From assembly GCF_038023995.1 (NCBI RefSeq), contig NZ_CP150660.1, positions 556,501 to 620,500 on the forward strand: a stretch of 64,000 nucleotides of DNA, given 5' to 3'. The stretch's first letter is position 1, and each line of letters begins with the position of its first letter. Under the pieces are notes generated by a model, which was not told the DNA's origin, made no database searches, and saw nothing but the letters and a program-made list of their open reading frames with translations. Source of the DNA: Polaribacter atrinae. Lineage in GTDB: Bacteria > Bacteroidota > Bacteroidia > Flavobacteriales > Flavobacteriaceae. Below are positions 43,768 through 53,552 of this stretch, piece after piece. The translations under genes and the position numbers were made by a program.

Positions 43768-43854
43768 AATTATAAGAAGCAAGCTTTAAAAAAATGCTTA
43801 CTTAGAGGTTTAGTATTGTGATTTAAAATGATAAATTTATGAACTTAATTTGAT

Positions 43855-45201
43855 ATGATGAACGAAATGATAATTTACTTCTTAATTGCACTGATATTTA
43901 GCCTTGTAGGATTCTTAATAGGCAAGCTATTAACTAAATTGAATTCAGAAAAAGAGAAAGGAGATTCTCTAAAAGAAAAATCTGCTCTCGAATTTGAAAT
44001 TTCTAAACTGACTGAAAATCTTAAAAATGCAGAAATTACTATTGATGATTTGCAAAGTGAGTTAAGATACATACAAAAAGAAAAAGAAAACCTTATTTCT
44101 GATAAAACGCGGTTAGAAACCGAATTTAAAAATGTATCAGAAAAGTTAGAAAACAATAAAAATGAAGTAGAAAAATTACAAGAAAAATTCACCAATAATT
44201 TTGAGGTTTTAGCGAATAAAATATTAGAAGAAAAATCGACTAAATTTACCCAACAGAACAAAGAAAACTTAAAAATAATTTTAAATCCATTACAAGAAAA
44301 AATTAAAGTTTTTGAAGATAAAGTAGATAAAACTCACAAAGAAAGTATCGATTATCACGCCGCTTTACGTCAGCAAATTCTAGGTTTAAAAGAGATGAAT
44401 TTGCAAATGAGTAAAGAAACCATCAACCTAACAAAAGCACTAAAAGGAGATAATAAAACGCAAGGAAATTGGGGGGAACTAGTCTTAGAACGTGTTTTAG
44501 AAAAATCTGGTTTAGAGAAAGATAGAGAGTATTATGTACAGCAAAGCTTTACCAATGAAGATGGTAATAGAATTCTACCAGATGTTGTTATTCATTTGCC
44601 CGATAACAAGAAAATGATTGTAGATTCTAAAGTTTCTTTAACCGCTTATGAGCAATTTGTAAATGAAGAAGATGAAACTTTAAAAGCACAATTTTTAAAA
44701 GAACATGTAGCGTCACTTAGAAGACATGTAGAACAATTAAGCGCTAAGAAATACGAAGATATTTATAAAATTGAATCACCTGATTTTGTATTGCTTTTTA
44801 TACCAATAGAACCTGCTTTTGCAGTAGCAATAAATAGCGATAATCATTTATATAATAAGGCGTTCGAAAAAAATATTGTTATCGTTACACCTACTACTCT
44901 TTTGGCAACTTTAAGAACCATAGATTCTATGTGGAATAATGAAAAGCAACAAAGAAATGCCTTAGAAATTGCAAGGCAAGCAGGTGCTTTGTATGATAAA
45001 TTTAATGGATTATTAAATGATTTAATAGGCATTGGAAAACGAATTGATGATAGTAAGAGTGAATATTCTAATGCTATGAACAAACTTTTTGAAGGAAGAG
45101 GAAACTTAATTACTTCTGTAGAAAAGTTAAAGAAAATGGGTGCGAAAGCTAAAAAAGCCATTCCAGAGAATATTATTAAACGTGCTAATGAAATAGATTA
45201 A
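43855..45201 (+). CDS. rmuC: DNA recombination protein RmuC
   Basis: A 448-residue protein with an N-terminal membrane helix (about 5-24), a long coiled coil (about 28-190) and the RmuC nuclease-like domain (about 195-420): NWGELVLERVLEKSGL, PDVVIHLPDNKKMIVDSKVSL, and FIPIEPAF. The D...D-x-K pattern is PD-(D/E)XK-like. RmuC limits inversions and other rearrangements during recombination. It is a single gene opposite the acyltransferase. Confidence 0.93.
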   Translation: MMNEMIIYFLIALIFSLVGFLIGKLLTKLNSEKEKGDSLKEKSALEFEISKLTENLKNAEITIDDLQSELRYIQKEKENLISDKTRLETEFKNVSEKLENNKNEVEKLQEKFTNNFEVLANKILEEKSTKFTQQNKENLKIILNPLQEKIKVFEDKVDKTHKESIDYHAALRQQILGLKEMNLQMSKETINLTKALKGDNKTQGNWGELVLERVLEKSGLEKDREYYVQQSFTNEDGNRILPDVVIHLPDNKKMIVDSKVSLTAYEQFVNEEDETLKAQFLKEHVASLRRHVEQLSAKKYEDIYKIESPDFVLLFIPIEPAFAVAINSDNHLYNKAFEKNIVIVTPTTLLATLRTIDSMWNNEKQQRNALEIARQAGALYDKFNGLLNDLIGIGKRIDDSKSEYSNAMNKLFEGRGNLITSVEKLKKMGAKAKKAIPENIIKRANEID

Positions 45202-45298
45202 TTGCTAATGAGTTACTATTTGGCTGAATGTAGTTAAATTAAATTTGACTTATTTTTTACTTTTGAATTAATTATTAAACTTTTTAAAACATAAAAAT

Positions 45299-45505
45299 AT
45301 GTCAGAAATAAAACACGAAAGAGGATTACATCCTTTAAAAGGAACCGTAAAAACAGATGAAAAAGATTCAGATAACAACAAAGAAAGTATCGTAGCAAAA
45401 ATTGATAAAAAGAAAGACAAAGACAAATTAAAAAATCAAATACAAAGCTCTACTGATGACGCAAGTGAAATTGCAGAAAAAATTAAAAGTTCAGAAAAAG
45501 AATAA
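45299..45505 (+). CDS. Small highly charged hypothetical protein
   Basis: A 68-residue protein rich in Lys, Asp, Glu and Ser, with no hydrophobic core, so probably disordered. It lies between rmuC and a CsbD-like stress gene on the same strand, 109 bp before the latter, and may belong to the same stress response. Family not recognised. Confidence 0.55.
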   Translation: MSEIKHERGLHPLKGTVKTDEKDSDNNKESIVAKIDKKKDKDKLKNQIQSSTDDASEIAEKIKSSEKE

Positions 45506-45613
45506 CTTTTATCTAATGAGTCAAAACTTTAATTGATACCATTAATTACTAAATAAGAATCTTTTTAAATTTGTACTATTATTAACCAGTACTATTGTAA
45601 GTACATAAATGAA

Positions 45614-45805
45614 ATGAATATGAACTCGGATACAGCAAAAGGGAATTGGAAACAAATAAAAGGAGAATTTAAAGAAAAATATGGTAGTATTACCAATGAC
45701 AAGACTACTGAAGCAGAAGGCGCTTTTGATAAATTAGTAGGAGAAATTCAAGAAAAATACGGTAAAACTCGTGAAGCCATCGTAGAAGAAGTAAAAACCT
45801 GGTAA
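45614..45805 (+). CDS. CsbD-family stress protein
   Basis: A 63-residue helical protein with the CsbD pattern: KGNWKQIKGEFKEKYG followed by AEGAFDKLVGEIQEKYGKTREAI. CsbD proteins are abundant general-stress proteins of unknown mechanism. An ATG two codons downstream is an alternative start. A strong terminator follows. Confidence 0.85.
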   Translation: MNMNSDTAKGNWKQIKGEFKEKYGSITNDKTTEAEGAFDKLVGEIQEKYGKTREAIVEEVKTW

Positions 45806-45830
45806 ACAGTTTTTATACTATATTTAAAAT

Positions 45831-45866
45831 AAAAAAAGCATCAAGAATTAACTTGATGCTTTTTTT
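45831..45866 (+). terminator. Intrinsic terminator after the CsbD gene
   Basis: AAAAAAAGCATCAAG pairs with CTTGATGCTTTTTTT around a 6-nt loop; strong A and T runs allow use in both directions, also for the convergent glyA. Confidence 0.85.
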
Positions 45867-45960
45867 ATGTAGTTAAATAAGTTCTTGATACAATTTCTTA
45901 AAATGAAATTACTAGAACTCAAATAATCATATAAATACCATATGTAAAGGCATTTAGTTC

Positions 45961-47235
45961 TTACATTACAAATAATCTTCTTGCACTCATCATGTGCGCA
46001 ACACGCTCACCAATTTTGTGTAAAGCATCTTCATTTGCAGCGTTTATAATTGCTTCATCAATAAAATTAACAACAGCTTTCATATCTTCTTCTTCTAAAC
46101 CACGCGTAGTAATAGCAGCAGTTCCAATACGGATTCCTGAAGTTACAAACGGGCTTTTATCATCAAAAGGAACCATGTTTTTGTTTACTGTAATATCTGC
46201 TTTTCCAAGTGCAATTTCGGCATCTTTACCAGAAATGTTTTTATTACGTAAATCAATTAACATACAATGGTTGTCTGTTCCACCAGAGATAATATCATAT
46301 CCTCTTGCAACAAATTCTTTTGCCATTTCTGCAGCATTTGCTTTTACTTGTAATTGGTATTCTAAAAACTCATCTGTTAAAGCTTCTCCAAAAGCAACTG
46401 CTTTAGCAGCAATAACATGCTCCAAAGGTCCACCTTGGTTTCCTGGAAAAACAGAAGAATTAATTAAAGTAGACATCTTTTTAGGATTTCCGTTTTTTAA
46501 CGTTTCTCCAAAAGGATTGTCAAAATCTTTACCAATCATAATCATACCACCTCTTGGTCCACGTAAAGTTTTATGAGTTGTAGTTGTTACAATATGACAA
46601 TGAGGAATTGGGTCATTTAAAATTCCCTTCGCAATTAAACCTGCAGGATGAGAAATATCTGCCATTAAAATAGCACCAACACTATCTGCAACTTCTCTAA
46701 ATTTCTTAAAATCAATATCTCTAGAATATGCAGAAGCACCCGCAATAATTAATTTTGGTTTGTGTGCTTTAGCTTGTGCAGCTAAATGATCATAATCTAT
46801 AATTCCGGTTTCTTTAACTACTCCATAAAAAACTGGATTGTATAATTTACCTGAAAAATTTACAGGAGATCCATGAGTTAAATGCCCACCATGAGATAAA
46901 TCAAATCCTAAAACAGTATCACCAGGCTTTAAACAAGCAGCATACACTGCAGTATTTGCCTGAGAACCAGAGTGAGGTTGTACATTTACATACTCAGCTC
47001 CAAATAATTCTTTAGCTCTGTCTATAGCAATTTGCTCTATAACATCAACTACTTCACAACCTCCATAATATCTCTTACCAGGATATCCTTCAGCGTATTT
47101 ATTAGTTAAAATAGAACCTTGGGCTCTCATAACATCATCACTTACAAAGTTTTCTGATGCGATTAATTCTAATCCATTTAACTGTCTTTCTTTTTCTTCC
47201 TGAATAAGATCAAAAATTTGATTGTCTATTTGCAT
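45961..47235 (-). CDS. glyA: Serine hydroxymethyltransferase
   Basis: A 424-residue PLP enzyme that interconverts serine and glycine with tetrahydrofolate in the cytoplasm. Motifs: [50 protein letters not shown] and the PLP lysine in [14 protein letters not shown]; near the C-terminus [14 protein letters not shown]. Length is normal for the bacterial form. It is a single gene divergent from fumarylacetoacetase. Confidence 0.98.
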   Translation of the reverse strand: MQIDNQIFDLIQEEKERQLNGLELIASENFVSDDVMRAQGSILTNKYAEGYPGKRYYGGCEVVDVIEQIAIDRAKELFGAEYVNVQPHSGSQANTAVYAACLKPGDTVLGFDLSHGGHLTHGSPVNFSGKLYNPVFYGVVKETGIIDYDHLAAQAKAHKPKLIIAGASAYSRDIDFKKFREVADSVGAILMADISHPAGLIAKGILNDPIPHCHIVTTTTHKTLRGPRGGMIMIGKDFDNPFGETLKNGNPKKMSTLINSSVFPGNQGGPLEHVIAAKAVAFGEALTDEFLEYQLQVKANAAEMAKEFVARGYDIISGGTDNHCMLIDLRNKNISGKDAEIALGKADITVNKNMVPFDDKSPFVTSGIRIGTAAITTRGLEEEDMKAVVNFIDEAIINAANEDALHKIGERVAHMMSARRLFVM

Positions 47236-47401
47236 TGTTGTTGTTTTTATAGAAGCATCAAAAATAATAAAATCATATTTGTAAAAATCATGTTTTAACT
47301 ATATTTTATCATTTTTTATTATAATTATATATTTATTAAAAATGTACTGTTAAAAATGCATTTTTAATTGTTTTTTTATTTTTAAATGAAAAAAAATTAT
47401 G

Positions 47402-47409
47402 TAGGTTTG
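47402..47409 (+). promoter_or_regulatory. Putative -7 element of the fumarylacetoacetase gene (TAGGTTTG)
   Basis: TAGGTTTG fits TAnnTTTG and lies 22 bp before the ATG at 47432; the nearest TTG is ~31 bp upstream, outside the usual spacing. Confidence 0.45.
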
Positions 47410-47431
47410 ATGAAAAATAAATTCCATTATA

Positions 47432-48709
47432 ATGATCATAACAGCAAATAATCCGAATAGAAAATCCTGGTTAAAAGTAGATAAAGATTCAGACTTCCCA
47501 ATTCAAAACATCCCCTTTGGTGTTTTTATCACTAGAGATGATATCATTACTATTGGTAGTAGAATTGGTAATTTTGCTATAGACTTAGGTGCTTTTCATC
47601 AATTAGGATATTTTGAAGGTATACCATTAACTGATGATATTTTTCTACAAGATAATTTAAATGATTTTATTGCCGATGGTCGTAAAACTTGGCGTCTGGT
47701 TAGAAACAGAATTGCAGAAGTTTTTGATGTTACGAATGGAACTTTAAGAGATAATGCCAATCATAAAGATAAAATTATCTTTAGAATGGACGAAGTAGAA
47801 ATGTTAATACCTGTTGCTGTAGGTGATTACACAGATTTTTACGCTAGTAAAGAACACGCTACAAATGTAGGTTCTATATTTAGAGATCCAGAAAACGCAT
47901 TGTTACCAAATTGGTTACACATACCTATTGGTTACCATGGTAGAAGTTCTTCTATTGTGCCATCTGGAACAAAAATTAGAAGACCATACGGACAATCAAA
48001 ACCAGAAGAAGGAAGTGCAACTCCTGGTTTTGGGCCAACAAAATTATTAGATTTTGAACTAGAAATGGCATTCATTACAACAGATGCAAATGTGTTAGGT
48101 GATCGAATTCCGATTGAAGAAACAGAAGAATATATTTTTGGTCTGGTACAATTTAACGATTGGTCTGCAAGAGATATTCAAGCTTGGGAGTATATGCCAT
48201 TAGGGCCGTTTTTAGGCAAAAGTTTTGCTTCAACAATTTCTCCTTGGATAGTAACTTTAGATGCTTTAGAGCCTTTTAGAGTAGAAAGCCCTAAACAAGT
48301 GTACGAACCATTACCTTATTTAAAACAAAAAGGTAAAGGAAGTTATGATATTCATTTACAAGTAGGTATTCAGCCAGAAAATGGTAAAGAAACAATCGTT
48401 TCTAATTCTAATTTTAAATACATGTATTGGACAATGGCACAACAATTAGCCCATCATACTGTAAATGGCTGCCCAATAGAATCTGGAGATTTAATGGGAT
48501 CTGGTACTATTTCTGGACCAACAAAAGATAGTTATGGTTCTATGTTAGAATTGACTTGGAAAGGCCAAAACCCTATCAAATTAAGCGATGGTACAGAACG
48601 TAAATTTATCAATGATAATGATACCGTAATTATGCGAGCACATTGTAAAAATGATAAAGTTCGTATTGGTTTTGGAGAATGTGTAGGTAAAATTCTACCT
48701 GCTAAATAA
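47432..48709 (+). CDS. fahA: Fumarylacetoacetase
   Basis: A 425-residue hydrolase that splits fumarylacetoacetate into fumarate and acetoacetate, the last step of tyrosine degradation. The N-terminal SH3-like domain (DFPIQNIPFGVFITR) is followed by the FAH domain with DYTDFYASKEHATNVG, YHGRSSSIVPSGT, the metal ligands in LDFELEMAFITT and FNDWSARDIQAWEYMPLGPFLGKSF, and GDLMGSGTISGP. Length fits. No other tyrosine-degradation gene is adjacent. Confidence 0.97.
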   Translation: MIITANNPNRKSWLKVDKDSDFPIQNIPFGVFITRDDIITIGSRIGNFAIDLGAFHQLGYFEGIPLTDDIFLQDNLNDFIADGRKTWRLVRNRIAEVFDVTNGTLRDNANHKDKIIFRMDEVEMLIPVAVGDYTDFYASKEHATNVGSIFRDPENALLPNWLHIPIGYHGRSSSIVPSGTKIRRPYGQSKPEEGSATPGFGPTKLLDFELEMAFITTDANVLGDRIPIEETEEYIFGLVQFNDWSARDIQAWEYMPLGPFLGKSFASTISPWIVTLDALEPFRVESPKQVYEPLPYLKQKGKGSYDIHLQVGIQPENGKETIVSNSNFKYMYWTMAQQLAHHTVNGCPIESGDLMGSGTISGPTKDSYGSMLELTWKGQNPIKLSDGTERKFINDNDTVIMRAHCKNDKVRIGFGECVGKILPAK

Positions 48710-48728
48710 AATCTAAATCCTTATATAA

Positions 48729-48761
48729 AAAAATAGCTTCACAATTTGTGAAGCTATTTTT
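48729..48761. terminator. Bidirectional intrinsic terminator
   Basis: AAAAATAGCTTCAC pairs with GTGAAGCTATTTTT around a 5-nt loop, between convergent genes. It is directly next to the stop codon of the minus-strand gene. Confidence 0.85.
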
Positions 48762-48765
48762 AGTT

Positions 48766-49092
48766 TTATGCTATAATTTTTTTCAGTAAAAGAAAAACAT
48801 TTCGTTCTAAAACATCTACAGAACCATCTGCAAAAAAGACGTTTTTAATATCTTTTAATAGTTGCTCTTTTTCTACGTTTGTATATTTATTTTCAGCTAA
48901 GTAAGTTTTAATTTTCTCCATAGCCTGATAATCATTGTCGTGTACAATTTCTGTATGTATGCTATTAAATAAACTCTCATTTACTTTCGATAAAATATAG
49001 GCACTTTCAGATTCTGTTTCTATATAATTACTTTGTGCTGCATACAATAATACATAAGTCTGAAATTCTTCTTTCGTCCAATTGATGTTCAT
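48766..49092 (-). CDS. TerB-like small helical protein
   Basis: A 108-residue all-helical acidic protein. The end FADGSVDVLERNVFLLLKKI recalls TerB/DjlA-like tellurite-resistance domains with their acidic metal-binding helix pair. No membrane segment. It lies 11 bp behind the sulfurtransferase gene and is co-transcribed with it. The family call is from pattern only. Confidence 0.5.
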   Translation of the reverse strand: MNINWTKEEFQTYVLLYAAQSNYIETESESAYILSKVNESLFNSIHTEIVHDNDYQAMEKIKTYLAENKYTNVEKEQLLKDIKNVFFADGSVDVLERNVFLLLKKIIA

Positions 49093-49103
49093 AATGTTTG
49101 TTT

Positions 49104-49955
49104 TTAAATTTCTATTGGTAAATTTTCAATACTTCCCCACTCTGTCCAAGATCCATCATATACTGCGTAATTTTTAATTCCTGATATTTCTGCACCTAAA
49201 GCCAATACAGAAGCAGTTATACCAGTTCCACAAGAAAAAATAAAAGATTTCTTTTTAGGGTTTATTTTTTTGAAGATTTCTTTTAATACTGCTTCAGTTT
49301 TAAACGTTCCATTTTCTAAAACCTCGTTAAAAGGCAAGCTCACCGAATTAGGAATATGACCTCCTTTTACATCATTTCTTGGTTCTGGTTCTGCGCTATT
49401 AAAACGACCTTTAGAGCGTGCATCTACAATTAGAATCGTTTTATTTTTGATTGCAGTAAGAACATCCTCTTTAAATTTTATTTTTTCTGGTTGATAATTG
49501 ACTTCAAAATCACCTTTTAAATGATCCTTCTTTTTCTGATTTTCAACAGGAAACTTATTTTCATTCCACTTAGGAAAACCACCATCTAAAACTGCCACAT
49601 TTGTAAACCCCATTAATTGAAACATCCACCAAACTCTTGGAGAAGAATAGATTCCTAAATCGTCGTAACAAACAATAATACTGTCTTTATATACACCTAT
49701 TTCTTGTGCTTTAACTTCAAATTCTTTTGGTGTTAAAATAGTATTCGGAAATGGTGCCGTTGTATCAGAAAATATATTTTTTATATCAAAAAAAAGAGCT
49801 CCTTTAACCTGTAATTTTTCATCAGAATTATGAGTGTTCGATTTCTCAGTTACTTTAGGAATGGTGCAATCTAAAATAATTAGATTTTTATTCTCTAAGT
49901 TTTTCTGTAACCAATTTACAGAAACGATTGGTTTTGTAACTTTTAACGACATCAT
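49104..49955 (-). CDS. Sulfurtransferase (two rhodanese domains, SseA-like)
   Basis: A 283-residue thiosulfate/3-mercaptopyruvate sulfurtransferase. It has an inactive N-terminal rhodanese domain (about 12-140) and an active C-terminal one (about 160-280) with catalytic Cys in FSCGTGITA, in which CGTGITA points to the mercaptopyruvate-type loop. It contains the conserved domain linker with VDARSKGRFNSAEPEPR and GHIPNSVSLPF. Cytoplasmic. Followed 11 bp later by the TerB-like gene. Confidence 0.92.
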   Translation of the reverse strand: MMSLKVTKPIVSVNWLQKNLENKNLIILDCTIPKVTEKSNTHNSDEKLQVKGALFFDIKNIFSDTTAPFPNTILTPKEFEVKAQEIGVYKDSIIVCYDDLGIYSSPRVWWMFQLMGFTNVAVLDGGFPKWNENKFPVENQKKKDHLKGDFEVNYQPEKIKFKEDVLTAIKNKTILIVDARSKGRFNSAEPEPRNDVKGGHIPNSVSLPFNEVLENGTFKTEAVLKEIFKKINPKKKSFIFSCGTGITASVLALGAEISGIKNYAVYDGSWTEWGSIENLPIEI

Positions 49956-50037
49956 ATAAAGAATTAAACAGATTAAACATCCTCTTTACCATCTTAAAAT
50001 AAATTTTATATGTAAAGATGAAACACGTTTTCTTAAA

Positions 50038-51363
50038 CTATTTTACATTTTCATAATTATCATCCCATTCCTCTGGCTTAGGATCGTGTAACTTATCTAA
50101 AGACTTAGCAATAATCATTGCCACAGTAGCATCTCCTGTTACATTTACTGTTGTTCTCATCATATCTAATGGTCTGTCTACAGCAAATATAAGTGCTAAC
50201 CCAATAGGTAATAATTCTGGAGGAAAACCAATAGATTCTAATACTATAACCAACATTACCATACCTGCACTAGGCACCGCAGCAGAACCTATTGATGCTA
50301 ATAAAGCAGTGGCTACAATAACAATTTGGTTCGAAAACGTGAGGCCTTCTGGCCAAATAACTTGCATAATAAAAACGGCTGCAATAGCTTGGTATAAACT
50401 TGTACCGTCCATATTTATCGTTGCTCCAACAGGTAAAACAAAACCAGCAACTTCTGGATCTACTCCTAAATGTTCTTCTACTCTTTCCATAGTAACCGGC
50501 AAGGTTGCCGCACTCGAACTTGTAGAAAACGCTAATAACTGAGCTGGACTTATTTGCTTTAAAAACCAAAGAGGTGATTTTTTTGTATATACAGCAACTA
50601 AAATCAAGTAGAAACCAATCATTAATATCAATCCACCTACTACACAAAGTGCATAAACTAGTAGCTTCAAGAGGATTTCTGTATCATCAAAAGCAATAAT
50701 TACGTTAGATAACAAAGCAAAAACAGCATAAGGAGCAAAAAGCATTATTAAATCTACCATTTTCATGACTACTTCATTTAAAGAGTCAAAGAAATCCATT
50801 AAAGGTTTTGCTTTTTTCTCTGGAATTAATAGTAAAGAAATTCCAACAAAAAGAGCAAAAAAGATAATTTGCAGCATGCTTGCATTTGCTAATGAAGTAA
50901 AAATATTGCTCGGAAAAATATCCACTAAAGACTGTAACGGCCCAGAGCTACTTTGTGCACTTGCCATTGCTAATTTGTCTACAACATCAGAAGATGTTTC
51001 ATATTTAGTTTTTATTTTTTCAATTGTATCTGCAGACATACCAGCTCCTGGTTTTACAACATTTACAATTCCTAACCCAATTACAATTGCAACTAAAGTA
51101 GTTAGCATATATATAATCATGGTTCTAATTCCCATTTTTTTAATTTTAGAAATATCTTTTAGATCAGAAATTCCTTTAATTAAAGAAGCTAAAATTAATG
51201 GTACTGCAATTAGTTTTAATAAGTTTATAAAAATTGTCCCAAAAGGTTTTACCCAATCCGTAACAAAACCTTTACCTCCATCAACAGAATTCATTATAAA
51301 GCCAAAAACAATTCCAAGAACCATTCCTATTAAAATTTTCCAATGTAGTGCTAGTTTTTTCAT
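50038..51363 (-). CDS. Dicarboxylate/amino acid:cation symporter (GltP/DctA family)
   Basis: A 441-residue membrane protein with eight helices and two re-entrant loops. Signature motifs: serine-rich SSSAATLP in HP1, GATINMDGTSLYQAIAAVF in TM7 (NMDGT is the sodium/substrate site), and the HP2 region GSAAVPSAGMVML followed by DRPLDMMRTTVNVTGD in TM8. It imports C4-dicarboxylates, glutamate or aspartate with sodium or protons. Which substrate cannot be told. Confidence 0.95.
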   Translation of the reverse strand: MKKLALHWKILIGMVLGIVFGFIMNSVDGGKGFVTDWVKPFGTIFINLLKLIAVPLILASLIKGISDLKDISKIKKMGIRTMIIYMLTTLVAIVIGLGIVNVVKPGAGMSADTIEKIKTKYETSSDVVDKLAMASAQSSSGPLQSLVDIFPSNIFTSLANASMLQIIFFALFVGISLLLIPEKKAKPLMDFFDSLNEVVMKMVDLIMLFAPYAVFALLSNVIIAFDDTEILLKLLVYALCVVGGLILMIGFYLILVAVYTKKSPLWFLKQISPAQLLAFSTSSSAATLPVTMERVEEHLGVDPEVAGFVLPVGATINMDGTSLYQAIAAVFIMQVIWPEGLTFSNQIVIVATALLASIGSAAVPSAGMVMLVIVLESIGFPPELLPIGLALIFAVDRPLDMMRTTVNVTGDATVAMIIAKSLDKLHDPKPEEWDDNYENVK

Positions 51364-51484
51364 TAAATAGTTTAAAAATTAAGATTTTGAAAGGTAAAAA
51401 AAAAATTAAAAGGATGAGTGACTTTATTTGTATATTGTGTCATAAAAGTAGAAAATATTCATATTAATTATTAAAAACATAAAA

Positions 51485-52123
51485 ATGGCAGGTATATTAG
51501 ACTTATTAAATAGTGATTTAGGAAAACAAATTATTTCAGGGGTTTCAAGTTCAACAGGAAATGACAACAGTAAAACAAGTAGTGTTTTAACAATGGCTTT
51601 ACCTGTTTTAATGAAAGCTATGGAGAGAAATGCTGCTACACCTGAAGGTGCTGCAGGAATAATGGGGGCTTTATCTAGTAAACATGATGGTAGTATTTTA
51701 GATAATCTTGGAGGTTTATTTAACGGTGGTGTAGATGAAAGTGTAAAACAAGATGGAGCTGGAATTTTAAGTCATATTTTAGGAAGTAAACAACAAGGTG
51801 TACAACAAGTTATTGGTCAGAAATCTGGTTTAGATGCAGATGCTGTAGCTAATATTTTAAAAGTAGCTGCTCCTTTATTAATGGGAGTTTTAGGAAAACA
51901 ATCTAAAGAAAACAACGTTACTGATTCTTCTGGATTAGGTGGTTTATTAGGTGGAATGTTAGGTGGTAATGATGCTGCTAACGAACAAAGTTTCTTAGAA
52001 AAAATACTTGATGCAGACGGAGATGGTAGTGTAGTAGATGATGTTGCTGGAATGTTTTTAGGTGGTGATAAAAAAGAATCTGGAGGAATTGGAAGTTTAT
52101 TAGGTGGTCTTTTTGGAAAATAA
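51485..52123 (+). CDS. DUF937-domain protein
   Basis: A 212-residue protein. The DUF937 region covers about 1-140 (LLNSDLGKQIISGVSSSTG, a helical pattern ending in AAPLLMGVLGKQSK). The C-terminal part is Gly/Leu-rich (GLGGLLGGMLGG twice) around DADGDGSVVDD, a dockerin/EF-hand-like calcium loop. No signal peptide is visible. Function unknown; a strong palindromic terminator follows. Confidence 0.85.
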   Translation: MAGILDLLNSDLGKQIISGVSSSTGNDNSKTSSVLTMALPVLMKAMERNAATPEGAAGIMGALSSKHDGSILDNLGGLFNGGVDESVKQDGAGILSHILGSKQQGVQQVIGQKSGLDADAVANILKVAAPLLMGVLGKQSKENNVTDSSGLGGLLGGMLGGNDAANEQSFLEKILDADGDGSVVDDVAGMFLGGDKKESGGIGSLLGGLFGK

Positions 52124-52140
52124 AAATACGAACCTTTAAA

Positions 52141-52184
52141 TCATAAAAAAAGCTCAAACTAATTAGTTTGAGCTTTTTTTATGA
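52141..52184. terminator. Bidirectional intrinsic terminator (perfect 44-bp palindrome)
   Basis: TCATAAAAAAAGCTCAAACT and its exact complement on the right side form a 22-bp-arm palindrome with A and T runs on both flanks, between the convergent DUF937 and bshA genes. Confidence 0.88.
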
Positions 52185-52238
52185 TTTAAACTTAATATTA
52201 TAGGCTATAAATAAGTGAGTTATACCAAAACAGACTTT

Positions 52239-53375
52239 TTATTCAACTTTATTCTTATAACAAGATTTATAAATTTCTTCATAAACCGGTAATATATTTT
52301 CTAGTGAAAACCTTTTAGCATGTTCTCTTGCGTTATTTTTAAACGTTTCTAAAGTTTCATCTTTTTTTAAAATAGATATTGCATTTTTTGCCATATCTTT
52401 TATATCTCCTAAATCACTTAAATAACCAGTAACTCCATGTATGTTAACTTCTGGTAACCCTCCAGTATTTGTAGAAATTACAGGTGTTTTTGCTGCCATA
52501 GCTTCTAATGCAGCTAACCCAAAACTCTCTGTTTGAGATGGTAATAAGAAAACATCAGAATAACACAAAACTTTAGCTACTTCAGAACTATTTCCTAAGA
52601 AAAGTACATCCTTAGAAATTTTTAATTTATTCACTAAGTTTTCAGCGTGTATTCTTTCTGGCCCTTCACCAACTAATAATAGTTTTGAAGGAATTTCTTT
52701 CTGAACTTCATAAAAGATCTTAATTACATCTTCTACCCTTTTTACTGGTCTAAAATTACTAATATGTGTTAAAATACGTTCATGTGGTTTTGCAATTGCT
52801 ATTCTATTGCATTCTGCATCATGTGCATTATCGTACTTGTCCACATCAATAAAATTATAAATAACTTTTATATCTTTAGTGATCTTAAATAACGTATTAG
52901 AGGTTTCTTTTAAATTGTTAGAAACTGCAGTAACAACATCAGAATTATTAATACTAAATTCTACAGCCGTTTTATACGTAGGATGACTACCTACTAAAGT
53001 AATATCAGTTCCATGTAAAGTCGTTACAACTCTAACATCTAACCCTTTTTCCTTTAACATTTGCTTTGCCATATATGCCGCATACGCATGTGGTATTGCA
53101 TAATGTACATGTAAAACTTCTAAATCATGTTCTTTAACTACTTCTACCATTTTACTAGACAGCGCTAGTTCATATGGTTGGTATTCAAAAAGAGGGTATT
53201 CTTCTATTACTACTTGGTGAAAATGTAAGTTATGAGTTAAAAAATCTAAACGAACTGGTTGGTTATAAGTGATAAAATGAACTTCATGTCCTTTATCTGC
53301 CAAAGCCATTCCTAACTCTGTAGCTACTACTCCACTTCCCCCAAATGTTGGGTAACAAACAATTCCTATTTTCAT
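52239..53375 (-). CDS. bshA: Bacillithiol synthesis glycosyltransferase BshA
   Basis: A 378-residue GT4-family enzyme joining UDP-GlcNAc and L-malate, the first step of bacillithiol synthesis. BshA features are plain: GIVCYPTFGGSGVVATELG at the N-terminus, VLHVHYAIPHAYAAYMA, TTLHGTDITLVG, the HISNFRPVKRV donor-site start, and the sugar-nucleotide-binding LLPSQTESFGLAALEAM. Cytoplasmic. bshB and bshC are not in this window. Confidence 0.95.
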   Translation of the reverse strand: MKIGIVCYPTFGGSGVVATELGMALADKGHEVHFITYNQPVRLDFLTHNLHFHQVVIEEYPLFEYQPYELALSSKMVEVVKEHDLEVLHVHYAIPHAYAAYMAKQMLKEKGLDVRVVTTLHGTDITLVGSHPTYKTAVEFSINNSDVVTAVSNNLKETSNTLFKITKDIKVIYNFIDVDKYDNAHDAECNRIAIAKPHERILTHISNFRPVKRVEDVIKIFYEVQKEIPSKLLLVGEGPERIHAENLVNKLKISKDVLFLGNSSEVAKVLCYSDVFLLPSQTESFGLAALEAMAAKTPVISTNTGGLPEVNIHGVTGYLSDLGDIKDMAKNAISILKKDETLETFKNNAREHAKRFSLENILPVYEEIYKSCYKNKVE

Positions 53376-53481
53376 ATAACTTTTTGAAATATTAAATGAT
53401 TCAAAATTAAAGATTTATAAATATGAATCTTTAGTTGTAAATATACTTCTATTCTTACAGTCGAAATCTAAATAAAAACAT

Positions 53482-53517
53482 AAAAAAAGCTTTTCAATTA
53501 GATCGAAAAGCTTTTTT
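53482..53517 (-). terminator. Intrinsic terminator of the transketolase gene
   Basis: AAAAAAGCTTTTC pairs with GAAAAGCTTTTTT around a ~9-nt loop; it lies 36 bp past the minus-strand stop codon and separates this gene from bshA. Confidence 0.8.
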
Positions 53518-53552
53518 AATATAATAATTTTAGAATCTAAAGAGCTTAGTTT

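Noticed and set aside
45992..46576. 194-codon frame antisense to glyA
   Set aside because: Fully covered by the well-supported serine hydroxymethyltransferase gene on the other strand.
50765..51370. 201-codon frame antisense to the dicarboxylate symporter
   Set aside because: Shadow of a real membrane protein gene; its hydrophobicity comes from the complementary codons.
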